From assembly GCA_944474755.1 (NCBI GenBank), contig OX104118.1:88457860-88521859 (forward strand): a DNA stretch of 64,000 nt. The letters run 5' to 3'. This stretch comes from Limnoperna fortunei (Eukaryota; Mollusca; Bivalvia; Mytilida; Modiolidae). This document shows, in pieces, positions 20,683-35,813 of the stretch. The notes below the pieces were generated by a model. The model was not told the DNA's origin. It did no database searches and was given only the letters and a program-made list of their open reading frames with translations. Position 1 is the first letter of the stretch; every line of letters starts with the position of its first letter. The translations under genes and the position numbers were made by a program.

Positions 20683-23600
20683 CTGTAATACAAGTAAACA
20701 TTGTGTCATAGGGGTACTGTAATACAAGTAAACACTGTGTCATAGGGGTACTGTAATACCAGTAAACATTGTGTCATAGGGGTACTGTAATACAAGTAAA
20801 CATTGTGTCATAAGGGTACTGTAATACAAGTAAACATTGTGTCATAGGGGTACTGTAATACAAGTAAACATTGTGTCATAGGGGTTCTGTAATACAAGTA
20901 AACATTGTGTCATAGGGGTACTGTAATACAAGTAAACATTGTATCATAGGGGTACTGTAATACAAGTAAACATTGTGTCATAAGGGTACTGTAATACAAG
21001 TAAACATTGTGTCATAAGGGTACTGTAATACAAGTAAATGCTGTGGCATAGGGGTACTGTAATACAAGTAAACATTGTGTCATAGGGGTACTGTAATACA
21101 AGTAAATGCTGTCGCATAGGGGTACTGTAATACAAGTAAACATTGTGTAATAGGGGTACTGTAATACAAGTAAACATTGTGTCATAGGGGTACTGTAAGA
21201 CAAGTAAACATTGTGTCATAGGGTACTGTAATACAAGTAAACATTGTGTCATAGGGGTATTACAGGGTACTGTAATACAAGTAAACATTGTGTCATAGGG
21301 GTACTGTAATACAAGTAAACATTGTGTCATAGGGGTACTGTAATACAAGTAAACGCTGTGTCATAGAGGTACTGTAATACAAGTAAACATTGTGTCATAG
21401 GGGTACTGTAATACAAGTAAACATTGTGTCATAGGGGTACTGTAATACAAGTAAACGCTGTGTCATAGGGGTACTGTAATACAAGTAAACATTGTGTCAT
21501 AGGGGTTCTGTAATACAAATAAACATTGTGTCATAGGGGTACTGTAATATAAGTAAACGCTGTGTCATAGGGGTACTGTAATACAAGTAAACATTGTGTC
21601 ATAGGGGTACTGTAATACAAGTAAACATTGTGTCATAGGGGTACTTTAATACAAGTAAACATTGTGTCATAGGGGTACTGAAATACAAGTAAATGCTGTG
21701 TCATAGGGTACTGTAATATAAGAAAATGCTGTGTCATAGGGGTACTGTAATACAAGTAAACGTTGTGTCATAGGGGTACTGTAATACAAGTAAACATTGT
21801 GTCATACGGGTACTGTAATACAAGTAAATGCTGTGTCATAGGGGTACTGTAATACAAGTAAACATTGTGTCATAGGGGTACTGTAAGACAAGTAAACACT
21901 GTGACATAGGGGTACTGTAATACAAGTAAACGCTGTGTCATAGGGGTACTGTAATACAAGTAAACATCGCGTCATAGGGGTACTGTAATACAAGTAAACG
22001 CTGTGTCATAGGGGTACTGTAATACAAGTAAACATTGTGTCATAGTGGTACTGTAATACAAGTAAACGCTGTGTCATAGGGTACTGAAATACAAGTAAAC
22101 ATTGTGTCATAGGGGTACTGTAATACAAGTAAACATTGTGTCATAGGGTACTGTAATACAAGTAAACATTGTGTCATAAGGGTACTGTAATGCAAGTAAA
22201 CATTGTGTCATAGGGGTACTGTAATACAAGTAAACATTGTGTAATAGGGTACTGTAATACAAGTAAACATTGTGTCATAGGGGTACTGTAATACAAGTAA
22301 ACATTGTGTCATAGGGGTACTGTAATACAAGTAAACATTGTGTCATAGGGGTTCTGTAATACAAGTAAACATTGTGTCATAGGGGTACTGTAATACAAGT
22401 AAACATTGTGTCATAGGGGTACTGTAATACAAGTAAACATTGTGTCATAGGGGTACTGTAATACAAGTAAACATTGTGTCATAGGGGTACTGTAATACAA
22501 ATAAACATTGTGTCATAGGGGTACTGTAATACAAGCAAACATTGTGTCATAGGGGTACTGTAATACAAGTAAACATTGTGTCATAGGGTACTGTAATACA
22601 AGTAAACATTGTGTCATAGGGGTACTGTAATACAAGTAAACATTGTGTCATAGGGGTACTGTAACACAAGTAAACATTGTGTCATAGGGGTACTGAAATA
22701 CAAGTAAATGCTGTGTCATAGGGGTACTGTAATACAAGTAAACATTTTGTCACAGGGGTACTTTAATACAAGTAAATGCTGTGTCATAGGGGTACTTTAA
22801 TACAAGTAAACATTGTGTCATAGGGGTACTGAAATACAAGTAAATGCTGTGTCATAGGGTACTGTAATATAAGAAAATGCTGTGTCATAGGGGTACTGTA
22901 ATACAAGTAAACTTTGTGTCATAGGGGTTCTGTAATACAAGTAAACATTGTGTCATAGGGGTACTGTAATACAAGTAAACATTGTGTCATAGGGGTTCTG
23001 TAATACAAGTAAACATTGTGTCATAGGGGTACTGTAATACAAGTAAACATTGTATCATAGGGGTACTGTAATACAAGTAAACATTGTGTCATAAGGGTAC
23101 TGTAATACAAGTAAACATTGTGTCATAAGGGTACTGTAATACAAGTAAATGCTGTGGCATAGGGGTACTGTAATACAAGTAAACATTGTGTCATAGGGGT
23201 ACTGTAATACAAGTAAATGCTGTGGCATAGGGGTACTGTAATACAAGTAAACATTGTGTAATAGGGGTACTGTAATACAAGTAAACATTGTGTCATAGGG
23301 GTACTGTAAGACAAGTAAACATTGTGTCATAGGGTACTGTAATACAAGTAAACATTGTGTCATAGGGGTATTACAGGGTACTGTAATACAAGTAAACATT
23401 GTGTCATAGGGGTACTGTAATACAAGTAAACATTGTGTCATAGGGGTACTGTAATACAAGTAAACGCTGTGTCATAGAGGTACTGTAATACAAGTAAACA
23501 TTGTGTCATAGGGGTACTGTAATACAAGTAAACATTATGTCATAGGGGTACTGTAATACAAGTAAACGCTGTGTCATAGGGGTACTGTAATACAAGTAAA

Positions 23601-26600
23601 CATTGTGTCATAGGGGTTCTGTAATACAAATAAACATTGTGTCATAGGGGTACTGTAATATAAGTAAACGCTGTGTCATAGGGGTACTGTAATACAAGTA
23701 AACATTGTGTCATAGGGGTACTGTAATACAAGTAAACATTGTGTCATAGGGGTACTGTAATACAAGTAAACATTGTGTCATAGGGTACTGTAATACTAGT
23801 AAACATTGTGTCATAGGGGTTCTGTAATACAAGTAAACATTGTGTCATAGGGGTACTGTAATACAAGTAAACGTTGTGTCATAGGGGTACTGTAATACAA
23901 GTAAACATTGTGTCATAGGGGTACTGTAATACAAGTAAATGCTGTGTCATAGGGGTACTGTAATACAAGTAAACATTGTGTCATAGGGGTACTGTAAGAC
24001 AAGTAAACACTGTGACATAGGGGTACTGTAATACAAGTAAACGCTGTGTCATAGGGGTACTGTAATACAAGTAAACATTGTGTCATAGGGGTACTGTAAT
24101 ACAAGTAAACGCTGTGTCATAGGGGTACTGTAATACAAGTAAACATTGTGTCATAGTGGTACTGTAATACAAGTAAACGCTGTGTCATAGGGTACTGAAA
24201 TACAAGTAAACATTGTGTCATAGGGGTACTGTAATACAAGTAAACATTGTGTCATAGGGTACTGTAATACAAGTAAACATTGTGTCATAAGGGTACTGTA
24301 ATGCAAGTAAACATTGTGTCATAGGGGTACTGTAATACAAGTAAACATTGTGTAATAGGGTACTGTAATACAAGTAAACATTGTGTCATAGGGGTACTGT
24401 AATACAAGTAAACATTGTGTCATAGGGGTACTGTAATACAAGTAAACATTGTGTCATAGGGGTACTGTAATACAAGTAAACATTGTGTCATAGTGGTACT
24501 GTAATACAAGTAAACATTGTGTCATAGGGGTACTGTAATACAAGTAAACATTGTGTCATAGGGGTACTGTAATACAAGTAAACATTGTGTCATAGGGGTA
24601 CTGTAATACAAATAAACATTGTGTCATAGGGGTACTGTAATACAAGCAAACATTGTGTCATAGGGGTACTGTAATACAAGTAAACATTGTGTCATAGGGT
24701 ACTGTAATACAAGTAAACATTGTGTCATAGGGGTACTGTAATACAAGTAAACATTGTGTCATAGGGGTACTGTAATACAAGTAAACATTGTGTCATAGGG
24801 GTACTGAAATACAAGTAAATGCTGTGTCATAGGGGTACTGTAATACAAGTAAACATTTTGTCATAGGGGTACTTTAATACAAGTAAATGCTGTGTCATAG
24901 GGGTACTTTAATACAAGTAAACATTGTGTCATAGGGTACTGTAATACAAGTAAATGCTGTGTCATAGGGGTACTGTAATACAAGTAAACATTTTGTCATA
25001 GGGGTACTTTAATACAAGTAAATGCTGTGTCATAGGGGTACTTTAATACAAGTAAACATTGTGTCATAGGGGAACTGAAATACAAGTAAATGCTGTGTCA
25101 TAGGGTACTGTAATATAAGAAAATGCTGTGTCATAGGGGTACTGTAATACAAGTAAACTTTGTGTCATAGGGGTTCTGTAATACAAGTAAACATTGTGTC
25201 ATAGGGGTACTGTAATACAAGTAAACATTGTGTCATAGGGGTTCTGTAATACAAGTAAACATTGTGTCATAGGGGTACTGTAATACAAGTAAACATTGTA
25301 TCATAGGGGTACTGTAATACAAGTAAACATTGTGTCATAAGGGTACTGTAATACAAGTAAACATTGTGTCATAAGGGTACTGTAATACAAGTAAATGCTG
25401 TGGCATAGGGGTACTGTAATACAAGTAAACATTGTGTCATAGGGGTACTGTAATACAAGTAAATGCTGTGGCATAGGGGTACTGTAATACAAGTAAACAT
25501 TGTGTCATAGGGGTACTGTAATACAAGTAAACATTGTGTCATAGGGGTACTGTAAGACAAGTAAACATTGTGTCATAGGGTACTGTAATACAAGTAAACA
25601 TTGTGTCATAGGGGTATTACAGGGTACTGTAATACAAGTAAACATTGTGTCATAGGGGTACTGTAATACAAGTAAACATTGTGTCATAGGGGTACTGTAA
25701 TACAAGTAAACGCTGTGTCATAGAGGTACTGTAATACAAGTAAACATTGTGTCATAGGGGTACTGTAATACAAGTAAACATTGTGTCATAGGGGTACTGT
25801 AATACAAGTAAACGCTGTGTCATAGGGTACTGTAATACAAGTAAACATTGTGTCATAGGGGTTCTGTAATACAAATAAACATTGTGTCATAGGGGTACTG
25901 TAATATAAGTAAACGCTGTGTCATAGGGGTACTGTAATACAAGTAAACATTGTGTCATAGGGGTACTGTAATACAAGTAAACATTGTGTCATAGGGGTAC
26001 TGTAATACAAGTAAACATTGTGTCATAGGGTACTGTAATACAAGTAAACATTGTGTCATAGGGGTTCTGTAATACAAGTAAACATTGTGTCATAGGGGTA
26101 CTGTAATACAAGTAAACGTTGTGTCATAGGGGTACTGTAATACAAGTAAACATTGTGTCATAGGGGTACTGTAATACAAGTAAATGCTGTGTCATAGGGG
26201 TACTGTAATACAAGTAAACATTGTGTCATAGGGGTACTGTAAGACAAGTAAACACTGTGACATAGGGGTACTGTAATACAAGTAAACGCTGTGTCATAGG
26301 GGTACTGTAATACAAGTAAACATTGTGTCATAGGGGTACTGTAATACAAGTAAACGCTGTGTCATAGGGGTACTGTAATACAAGTAAACATTGTGTCATA
26401 GTGGTACTGTAATACAAGTAAACGCTGTGTCATAGGGTACTGAAATACAAGTAAACATTGTGTCATAGGGGTACTGTAATACAAGTAAACATTGTGTCAT
26501 AGGGTACTGTAATACAAGTAAACATTGTGTCATAAGGGTACTGTAATGCAAGTAAACATTGTGTCATAGGGGTACTGTAATACAAGTAAACATTGTGTAA

Positions 26601-27265
26601 AAGGGTACTGTAATACAAGTAAACATTGTGTCATAGGGGTACTGTAATACAAGTAAACATTGTGTCATAGGGGTACTGTAATACAAGTAAACATTGTGTC
26701 ATAGGGGTACTGTAATACAAGTAAACATTGTGTCATAGGGGTACTGTAATACAAGTAAACATTGTGTCATAGGGGTACTGTAATACAAGTAAACATTGTG
26801 TCATAGGGGTACTGTAATACAAGTAAACATTGTGTCATAGGGGTACTGTAATACAAATAAACATTGTGTCATAGGGGTACTGTAATACAAGCAAACATTG
26901 TGTCATAGGGGTACTGTAATACAAGTAAACATTGTGTCATAGGGTACTGTAATACAAGTAAACATTGTGTCATAGGGGTACTGTAATACAAGTAAACATT
27001 GTGTCATAGGGGTACTGTAATACAAGTAAACATTGTGTCATAGGGGTACTGAAATACAAGTAAATGCTGTGTCATAGGGGTACTGTAATACAAGTAAACA
27101 TTGTGTCATAGGGGTACTGAAATACAAGTAAATGCTGTGTCATAGGGTACTGTAATATAAGAAAATGCTGTGTCATAGGGGTACTGTAATACAAGTAAAC
27201 TTTGTGTCATAGGGGTTCTGTAATACAAGTAAAAATTGTGTTATAGGGGTACTGTAATAGAAGTT
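20670..27265. repeat. 34-bp minisatellite, about 190 copies, acceptor-derived
   Basis: The unit contains tcataggggtactgtaatac and aagtaaacattgtg. On the minus strand it reads TTTACTTGTATTACAG|TACCCCTATGACA, which is the 3' splice site and first 13 bases of exon 11. Higher-order repetition: variant-bearing segments recur 2,111 bp apart (e.g. 21,012 and 23,123), then about 2,245 bp apart (25,369). Confidence 0.97.
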
Positions 27266-27849
27266 AATGCTGTGTAATTTTCTGGTAAAGTTCATTTTGT
27301 CTTAAAATGATAACAGCAAAAAGCAAAAATACATATTAGCAGTATTAGTATAGGTTATTTGAAAATAGAAATGTCATTGTAAAGCCAAAAAGAAGTTTAT
27401 AGCAGTGTTATTTTATGGTACATATGGTGAAATTGGTGTCATATGATTGAAAAAAGCGTGAAATGACAGAGTTGCAAAACATGTGCCACATGTGGTGGTG
27501 CAGAAAATGGCTACAAACTGCCATTTTATGGAACAGATGAGTAAAAGTGGTATCATGACATTATTACAAAGGAATAAAGAGTGTCAATTCATAGCACCAA
27601 TGAGTGAAATAAACGTCGTGTTGGGACTGGTTCAAAAATGGGGACGTTCTAAATATAGCTGACATATTGCTTGCTGGACATAAAACAACAATCAATCAAT
27701 CAAACAATCAATCAAAAACGGGTATAGACAGTGTCATTTATGATACGGATAGGAAATTGGTGTCATTACAGTAAATCAGAATTTTGGGAATATGATCCCT
27801 TTTTTAACTTTACATGAATTTGAAATAAATTACTACTGACAAATTCTAG
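27266..27849. other. Spacer between two arrays within one intron
   Basis: AT-rich, no exon. An (ATCA/ATCAA)n simple repeat lies at about 27,690-27,717, of the kind that ends some molluscan SINEs. Confidence 0.45.
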
Positions 27850-30800
27850 TCTGCCATAAATCTGAACTACACAACAGTGTGGGGTATATAAATGACACAA
27901 TCTTTGTCTGACATGGACTACACACCAATGTGGGATATATTAAATGACACCATCTTTGTCTGCCATGAACTACATACCAGTGTGGGATATATAAATGACA
28001 CCATCTTTGTCTGACATGGACTACATACCAGTGTGGGATAGATAAATGACACCATCTTTGTCTGCCATGGACTACATACCAGTGTGGGATAGATAAATGA
28101 CACCATCTTTGTCTGCCATGGACTACATACCAGTGTGGGATATATAAATAACACCATCTTTGTCTGCCATGGACTACATACCAGTGTGGGATAGATAAAT
28201 AACACCATCTTTGTCTGCCATGGACTACATACCAGTGTGGGATATATAAATGACACCATCTTTGTCTGCCATGAACTACATACCAGTGTGGGATATATAA
28301 ATGACACCATCTTTGTCTGACATGGACTACACACCAGTGTGGGATAGATAAATAACACCATCTTTGTCTGCCATGGACTACATACCAGTGTGGGATAGAT
28401 AAATAACACCATCTTTGTCTGCCATGGACTACATACCAGTGTGTGATATATAAATAACACCATCTTTGTCTGCCATGGACTACATACCAGTGTGGGATAG
28501 ATAAATAACACCATCTTTGTCTGCCATGGACTACATACCAGTGTGGGATAGATAAATAACACCATCTTTGTCTGCCATGGACTACATACCAGTGTGGGAT
28601 ATATAAATGACAATATCTTTGTCTGCCATGGACTACATACCAGTGTGGGATAGATAAATGACACCATCTTTGTCTGCCATGGACTACACACCAGTGTGGG
28701 ATAGATAAATAACACCATCTTTGTCTGCCATGGACTACATACCAGTGTGGGATATATAAATGACAATATCTTTGTCTGCCATGGACTACATACCAGTGTG
28801 GGATATATAAATAACACCATCTTTGTCTGTCATGGACTACATACCAGTGTGGGATATATAAATGACACCATCGTTGTCTGTCATGGACTACATACCAGTG
28901 TGGGATATATAAATGACAATATCTTTGTCTGCCATGGACTACATACCAGTGTGGGATATATAAATAACACCATCTTTGTCTGTCATGGACTACATACCAG
29001 TGTGGGATATATAAATGACAATATCTTTGTCTGCCATGGACTACATACCAGTGTGGGATAGATAAATGACACCATCTTTGTCTGCCATGGACTACACACC
29101 AGTGTGGGATAGATAAATAACACCATCTTTGTCTGCCATGGACTACATACCAGTGGGGGATATATAAATGACAATATCTTTGTCTGCCATAGACTACATA
29201 CCAGTGTGGGATATATAAATAACACCATCTTTGTCTGCCATGGACTACATACCAGTGTGGGATAGATAAATAACACCATCTTTGTCTGCCATGGACTACA
29301 TACCAGTGTGTGATATATAAATAACACCATCTTTGTCTGCCATGGACTACATACCAGTGTGGGATAGATAAATAACACCATCTTTGTCTGCCATGGACTA
29401 CATACCAGTGTGGGATAGATAAATAACACCATCTTTGTCTGCCATGGACTACATACCAGTGTGGGATAGATAAATGACACCATCTTTGTCTGCCATGGAC
29501 TACACACCAGTGTGGGATAGATAAATGACACCATCTTTGTCTGACATGGACTACATACCAGTGTGGGATAGATAAATGACACCATCTTTGTCTGCCATGG
29601 ACTACATACCAGTGTGTGATATATAAATAACACCATCTTTGTCTGCCATGGACTACATACCAGTGTGGGATAGATAAATAACACCATCTTTGTCTGCCAT
29701 GGACTACATACCAGTGTGGGATAGATAAATAACACCATCTTTGTCTGCCATGGACTACATACCAGTGTGGGATATATAAATGACACCATCTTTGTCTGCC
29801 ATGGACTACATACCAGTGTGGGATATATAAATAACACCATCTTTGTCTGCAATGGACTACATACCAGTGTGGGATAGATAAATAACACCATCTTTGTCTG
29901 CCATGGACTACATACCAGTGTGGGATAGATAAATGACACCATCTTTGTCTGCCATGGACTACACACCAGTGTGGGATAGATAAATGACACCATCTTTGTC
30001 TGCCATGGACTACATACCAGTGTGGGATAGATAAATGACACCATCTTTGTCTGCCATGGACTACACACCAGTGTGGGATAGATAAATGACACCATCTTTG
30101 TCTGCCATGGACTACATACCAGTGTGGGATAGATAAATGACACCATCTTTGTCTGCCATGGACTACATACCAGTGTGGGATAGATAAATGACACCATCTT
30201 TGTCTGCCATGGACTACATACCAGTGTGGGATAGATAAATGACACCATCTTTGTCTGCCATGGACTACACACCAGTGTGGGACAGATAAATGACACCATC
30301 TTTGTCTGCCATGGACTACATACCACTGTGGGATAGATAAATAACACCATCTTTGTCTGCCATGGACTACATACCAGTGTGGGATAGATAAATAACACCA
30401 TCTTTGTCTGCCATGGACTACATACCAGTGTGGGATAAATAAATAACACCATCTTTGTCTGCCATGGACTACATATCAGTGTGGGATATATAAATAACAC
30501 CATCTTTGTCTGCCATGGACTACACACCAGTGTGGGATAGATAAATGACACCATCTTTGTCTGCCATGGACTACATACCAGTGTGGGATAGATAAATGAC
30601 ACCATCTTTGTCTGCATGGACTACATACCAGTGTGTGATATATAAATGACACCATCTTTGTCTGCCATAGACTACATACCAGTGGGGGATATATAAATGA
30701 CAATATCTTTGTCTGCCATAGACTACATACCAGTGTGGGATAGATAAATAACACCATCTTTGTCTGCCATGGATTACACACCAGTGTGGGATATATAAAT

Positions 30801-33800
30801 GACACCATCTTTGTCTGCCATGGACTACATACCAGTGTGGGATAGATAAATGACACCATCTTTGTCTGCCATGGATTACATACCAGTGTGGGATATATAA
30901 ATGACACCATCTTTGTCTGCCATGGACTACATACCAGTGTGGGATATATAAATAACACCATCTTTGTCTGCCATGGACTACACACCAGTGTAGGATAGAT
31001 AAATGACACCATCTTTGTCTGCCATGGACTACACACCAGTGTAGGATAGATAAATGACACCATCTTTGTCTGCCATGGACTACATACCAGTGTGGGATAT
31101 ATAAATGACACCATCTTTGTCTGCCATGGACTACACACCAGTGTGGGATAGATAAATGACACCATCTTTGTCTGCCATGGACTACATACCAGTGTGGGAT
31201 AGATAAATAACACCATCTTTGTCTGCCATGGACTACATACCAGTGTGGGATAGATAAATAACACCATCTTTGTCTGCCATGGACTACAAACCAGTGTGGG
31301 ATATATAAATGACACCATCTTTGTCTGCCATGGACTACATACCAGTGTGGGATAGATAAATAACACCATCTTTGTCTGCAATGGACTACAAACCAGTGTA
31401 GGATAGATAAATGACACCATCTTTGTCTGCATGGACTACATACCAGTGTGGGATATATAAATGACACCATCTTTGTCTGCATGGACTACTTACCCGTGTT
31501 GGATATATAAATGACACCATCTTTGTCTGCCATGGACTACATACCAGTGTGGGATATATAAATGACACCATCTTTGTCTGCCATGGACTACACACCAGTG
31601 TGGGATATATAAATAACACCATCTTTGTCTGCCATGGACTACATACCAGTGTGGGATAGATAAATGACACCATCTTTGTCTGCCATGGACTACACACCAG
31701 TGTAGGATAGATAAATGACACCATCTTTGTCTGCCATGGATTACATACCAGTGTGGGATATATAAATGACACCATCTTTGTCTGCCATGGACTACACACC
31801 AGTGTGGGATAGATAAATGGCACCATCTTTGTCTGCCATGGACTACACACCAGTGTAGGATAGATAAATGATACCATCTTTGTCTGCCATGGACTACATA
31901 CCAGTGTGGGATATATAAATGACACCATCTTTGTCTGCCATGAACTACATACCAGTGTGGGATATATAAATGACACCATCTTTGTCTGCCATGGACTACA
32001 CACCAGTGTGGGATATATAAATGACACCATCTTTGTCTGCCATGGACTACATACCAGTGTGGGATAGATAAATGACACCATCTTTGTCTGCCATGGACTA
32101 CATACCAGTGTGGGATATATAAATAACACCATCTTTGTCTGCCATGGACTACATACCAGTATGGGATAGATAAATGACACCATCTTTGTCTGCCATGGAC
32201 TACATACCAGTGTGGGATATATAAATAACACCATCTTTGTCTGCCATGGACTACATACCAGTATGGGATAGATAAATGACAACATCTTTGTCTGCCATGG
32301 ACTACATACCAGTGTGGGATATATAAATAACACCATCTTTGTCTGCCATGGACTACATACCAGTATGGGATAGATAAATAACACCATCTTTGTCTGCCAT
32401 TGACTACATACCAGTGTGGGATAGATAAATAACACCATCTTTGTCTGCCATGGACTACACACCAGTGTGGGATATATAAATGACACCATCTTTGTCTGCC
32501 ATGGACTACATACCAGTGTGGGATAGATAAATGACACCATCTTTGTCTGCAATGGACTACATACCAGTGTGGGATAGATAAATAACACCATCTTTGTCTG
32601 CCATGGACTACACACCAGTGTGGGATATATAAATGACACCATCTTTGTCTGCCATGGACTACACACCAGTGTGGGATATATAAATAACACCATCTTTGTC
32701 TGCCATGGACTACATACCAGTGTGGGATAGATAAATAACACCATCTTTGTCTGCCATGGACTACACACCAGTGTAGGATAGATAAATGACACCATCTTTG
32801 TCTGACATGGACTACATACCAGTGTGGGATATATAAATGACACCATCTTTGTCTGCATGGACTACTTACCAGTGTGGGATAGATAAATGACACCATCTTT
32901 GTCTGCCATGGATTACATACCAGTGTGGGATATATAAATGACACCATCTTTGTCTGCCATAGACTACATACCAGTGTGGGATATATAAATGACACCATCT
33001 TTGTCTGCCATGGATTACATACCAGTGTGGGATATATAAATGACACCATCTTTGTCTGCCATGGACTACATACCAGTGTGGGATAGATAAATGACACCAT
33101 CTTTGTCTGCCATGGACTACATACCAGTGTGGGATAGATAAATGACACCATCTTTGTCTGCAATGGACTACATACCAGTGTGGGATAGATAAATAACACC
33201 ATCTTTGTCTGCCATGGACTACATACCAGTGTGGGATATATAAATGACACCATCTTTGTCTGCAATGGACTACATACCAGTGTGGGATAGATAAATGACA
33301 CCATCTTTGTCTGCAATGGACTACATACCAGTGTGGGATATATAAATGACACCATCTTTGTCTGCCATAGACTACATACCAGTGTGGGATATATAAATGA
33401 CACCATCTTTGTCTGCCATGGACTACACACCAGTGTGGGATATATAAATGACAATATCTTTGTCTGCCATGGACTACATACCAGTGTGGGATAGATAAAT
33501 AACACCATCTTTGTCTGCCATGGACTACACACCAGTGTAGGATAGATAAATGACACCATCTTTGTCTGCCATGGATTACATACCAGTGTGGGATATATAA
33601 ATGACACCATCTTTGTCTGCCATAGACTACATACCAGTGTGGGATATATAAATGACACCATCTTTGTCTGCCATGGATTACATACCAGTGTGGGATATAT
33701 AAATGACACCATCTTTGTCTGCCATGGACTACATACCAGTGTGGGATAGATAAATGACACCATCTTTGTCTGCCATGGACTACATACCAGTGTGGGATAG

Positions 33801-35280
33801 ATAAATGACACCATCTTTGTCTGCAATGGACTACATACCAGTGTGGGATAGATAAATAACACCATCTTTGTCTGCCATGGACTACATACCAGTGTGGGAT
33901 ATATAAATGACACCATCTTTGTCTGCAATGGACTACATACCAGTGTGGGATATATAAATGACAATATCTTTGTCTGCCATGGACTACATACCAGTGTGGG
34001 ATATATAAATGACACCATCTTTGTCTGCAATGGACTACATACCAGTGTGGGATATATAAATGACAATATCTTTGTCTGCCATGGACTACATACCAGTGTG
34101 GGATAGATAAATAACACCATCTTTGTCTGCAATGGACTACATACCAGTGTGGGATATATAAATGACACCATCTTTGTCTGCCATGGACTACATACCAGTG
34201 TGGGATAGATAAATGACACCATCTTTGTCTGCCATGGACTACATACCAGTGTGGGATAGATAAATGACACCATCTTTGTCTGCAATGGACTACATACCAG
34301 TGTGGGATAGATAAATAACACCATCTTTGTCTGCCATGGACTACATACCAGTGTGGGATAGATAAATGACACCATCTTTGTCTGCAATGGACTACATACC
34401 AGTGTGGGATAGATAAATAACACCATCTTTGTCTGCCATGGACTACATTCCAGTGTGGGATAGATAAATAACACCATCTTTGTCTGCCATGGACTACATA
34501 CCAGTGTGGGATATATAAATGACACCATCTTTGTCTGCCATAGACTACATACCAGTGTGGGATATATAAATGACACCATCTTTGTCTGCCATGGACTACA
34601 CACCAGTGTGGGATATATAAATGACACCATCTTTGTCTGCCATGGACTACACACCAGTGTGGGATAGATAAATGACACCATCTTTGTCTGCCATGGACTA
34701 CATACCAGTGTGGGATAGATAAATGACACCATCTTTGTCTGCAATGGACTACATACCAGTGTGGGATAGATAAATAACACCACCTTTGTCTGCCTTGGAC
34801 TACACACCAGTGTGGGATAGATAAATAACACCATCTTTGTCTGCCATGGACTACATACCAGTGTGGGATAGATAAATGACACCATCTTTGTCTGCAATGG
34901 ACTACATACCAGTGTGGGATATATAAATGACACCATCTTTGTCTGCCATGGACTACACACCAGTGTGGGATAGATAAATGACACCATCTTTGTCTGCAAT
35001 GGACTACATACCAGTGTGGGATATATAAATGACACCATCTTTGTCTGCCATGGACTACATACCAGTGTGGGATATATAAATGACACCATCTTTGTCTGCA
35101 ATGGACTACATACCAGTGTGGGATATATAAATGACACCATCTTTGTCTGCATGGACTACATACCAGTGTGTGATATATAAATAACACCATCTTTGTATGC
35201 CTTGGACTACATACCAGTGTGGGATATATAAATAACACCATCTTTGTCTGCCATGGACTACATACCAGTGTGGGATAGAT
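27850..35280. repeat. 51-bp minisatellite, about 145 copies, donor-derived
   Basis: The unit contains gacaccatctttgtctgcca and tggactacataccagtgtgg. On the minus strand it is the last 33 bases of exon 10 (…TCTATCCCACACTG) plus its donor GTATGT and 12 more intron bases ending GGCAG. Units vary mainly at GATAGATAAAT/GATATATAAAT and TAACACC/TGACACC. Frames of up to 1,220 codons are repeat artefacts. Confidence 0.97.
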
Positions 35281-35346
35281 AAATGACACCATCTTTGTCT
35301 CTTTTGATTGAAGTTCACCTTTATATCCTCCATAAATCTTCATCAT
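35266..35346 (-). CDS. Exon 10; donor is the seed of the 7.4-kb 51-bp array
   Basis: The acceptor is TTTTTCTATTATGTTTTATAG|. The 81-nt exon, open only in phase 0/0, encodes MMKIYGGYKGELQSKETK and then MVSFIYPTL. The donor is ACACTG|GTATGT. The last 33 exon bases plus the donor are repeated roughly 145 times in the adjoining intron. Flanking exons match in phase on both sides. Confidence 0.6.
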
Positions 35347-35705
35347 CTATAAAACATAATAGAAAAATTTCTGTGTAAGAATAATATTTATCTAAAATTA
35401 AGTATGTATTTTTTCAAAATCTGAAAAATTATCGATTAATACAACCCGCGTGATACAAAACCTTGTATCATCTTTATAGGTGATACAAGATGTACTTTTG
35501 TTGGAACTAACTTATTGACATCACAATGGTATAACCAATGATTTGGTGACTCTCTATGAATGAAATATGACAACATAATATGTGTGACGTTAGGACCTAT
35601 ATTTTTATAAACAAATGCTTCATTGAATGTTAAATTTTAAACACTCAGTTCTGATCTGCCCTTTTTATACTTCCTAATTTAGATAAACTTATTACATACA
35701 TTTAA
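35347..35705. other. Intron spacer
   Basis: AT-rich with no supported feature, apart from the exon 10 acceptor at its left edge. Confidence 0.4.
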
Positions 35706-35813
35706 GGGGGCCTCGGTGGCGAGTGGCTGAGGTTGTTCGTCTACTATTGATCACGTGGTCTGTCAACACTGAGATTGCGGGTTTGATTCTCACTGCAGGC
35801 AGGGTGTACTCGA
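35706..35813 (+). mobile_element. Truncated tRNA-derived SINE head
   Basis: gggggcctcggtggcgagtg with a box A-like TGGCGAGTGGCTGAGG, and about 55 bp later a box B-like GGGTTTGATTC, the layout of a Pol III promoter from a tRNA. The 45-bp array starts where the SINE body should continue. Confidence 0.6.

Noticed and set aside
31490..35152. 1,220-codon minus-strand frame (and neighbours of 826, 544 and 490 codons) as genes
   Set aside because: A 51-bp unit divisible by three keeps frames open; only the edge at 35,266-35,346 has exon features.
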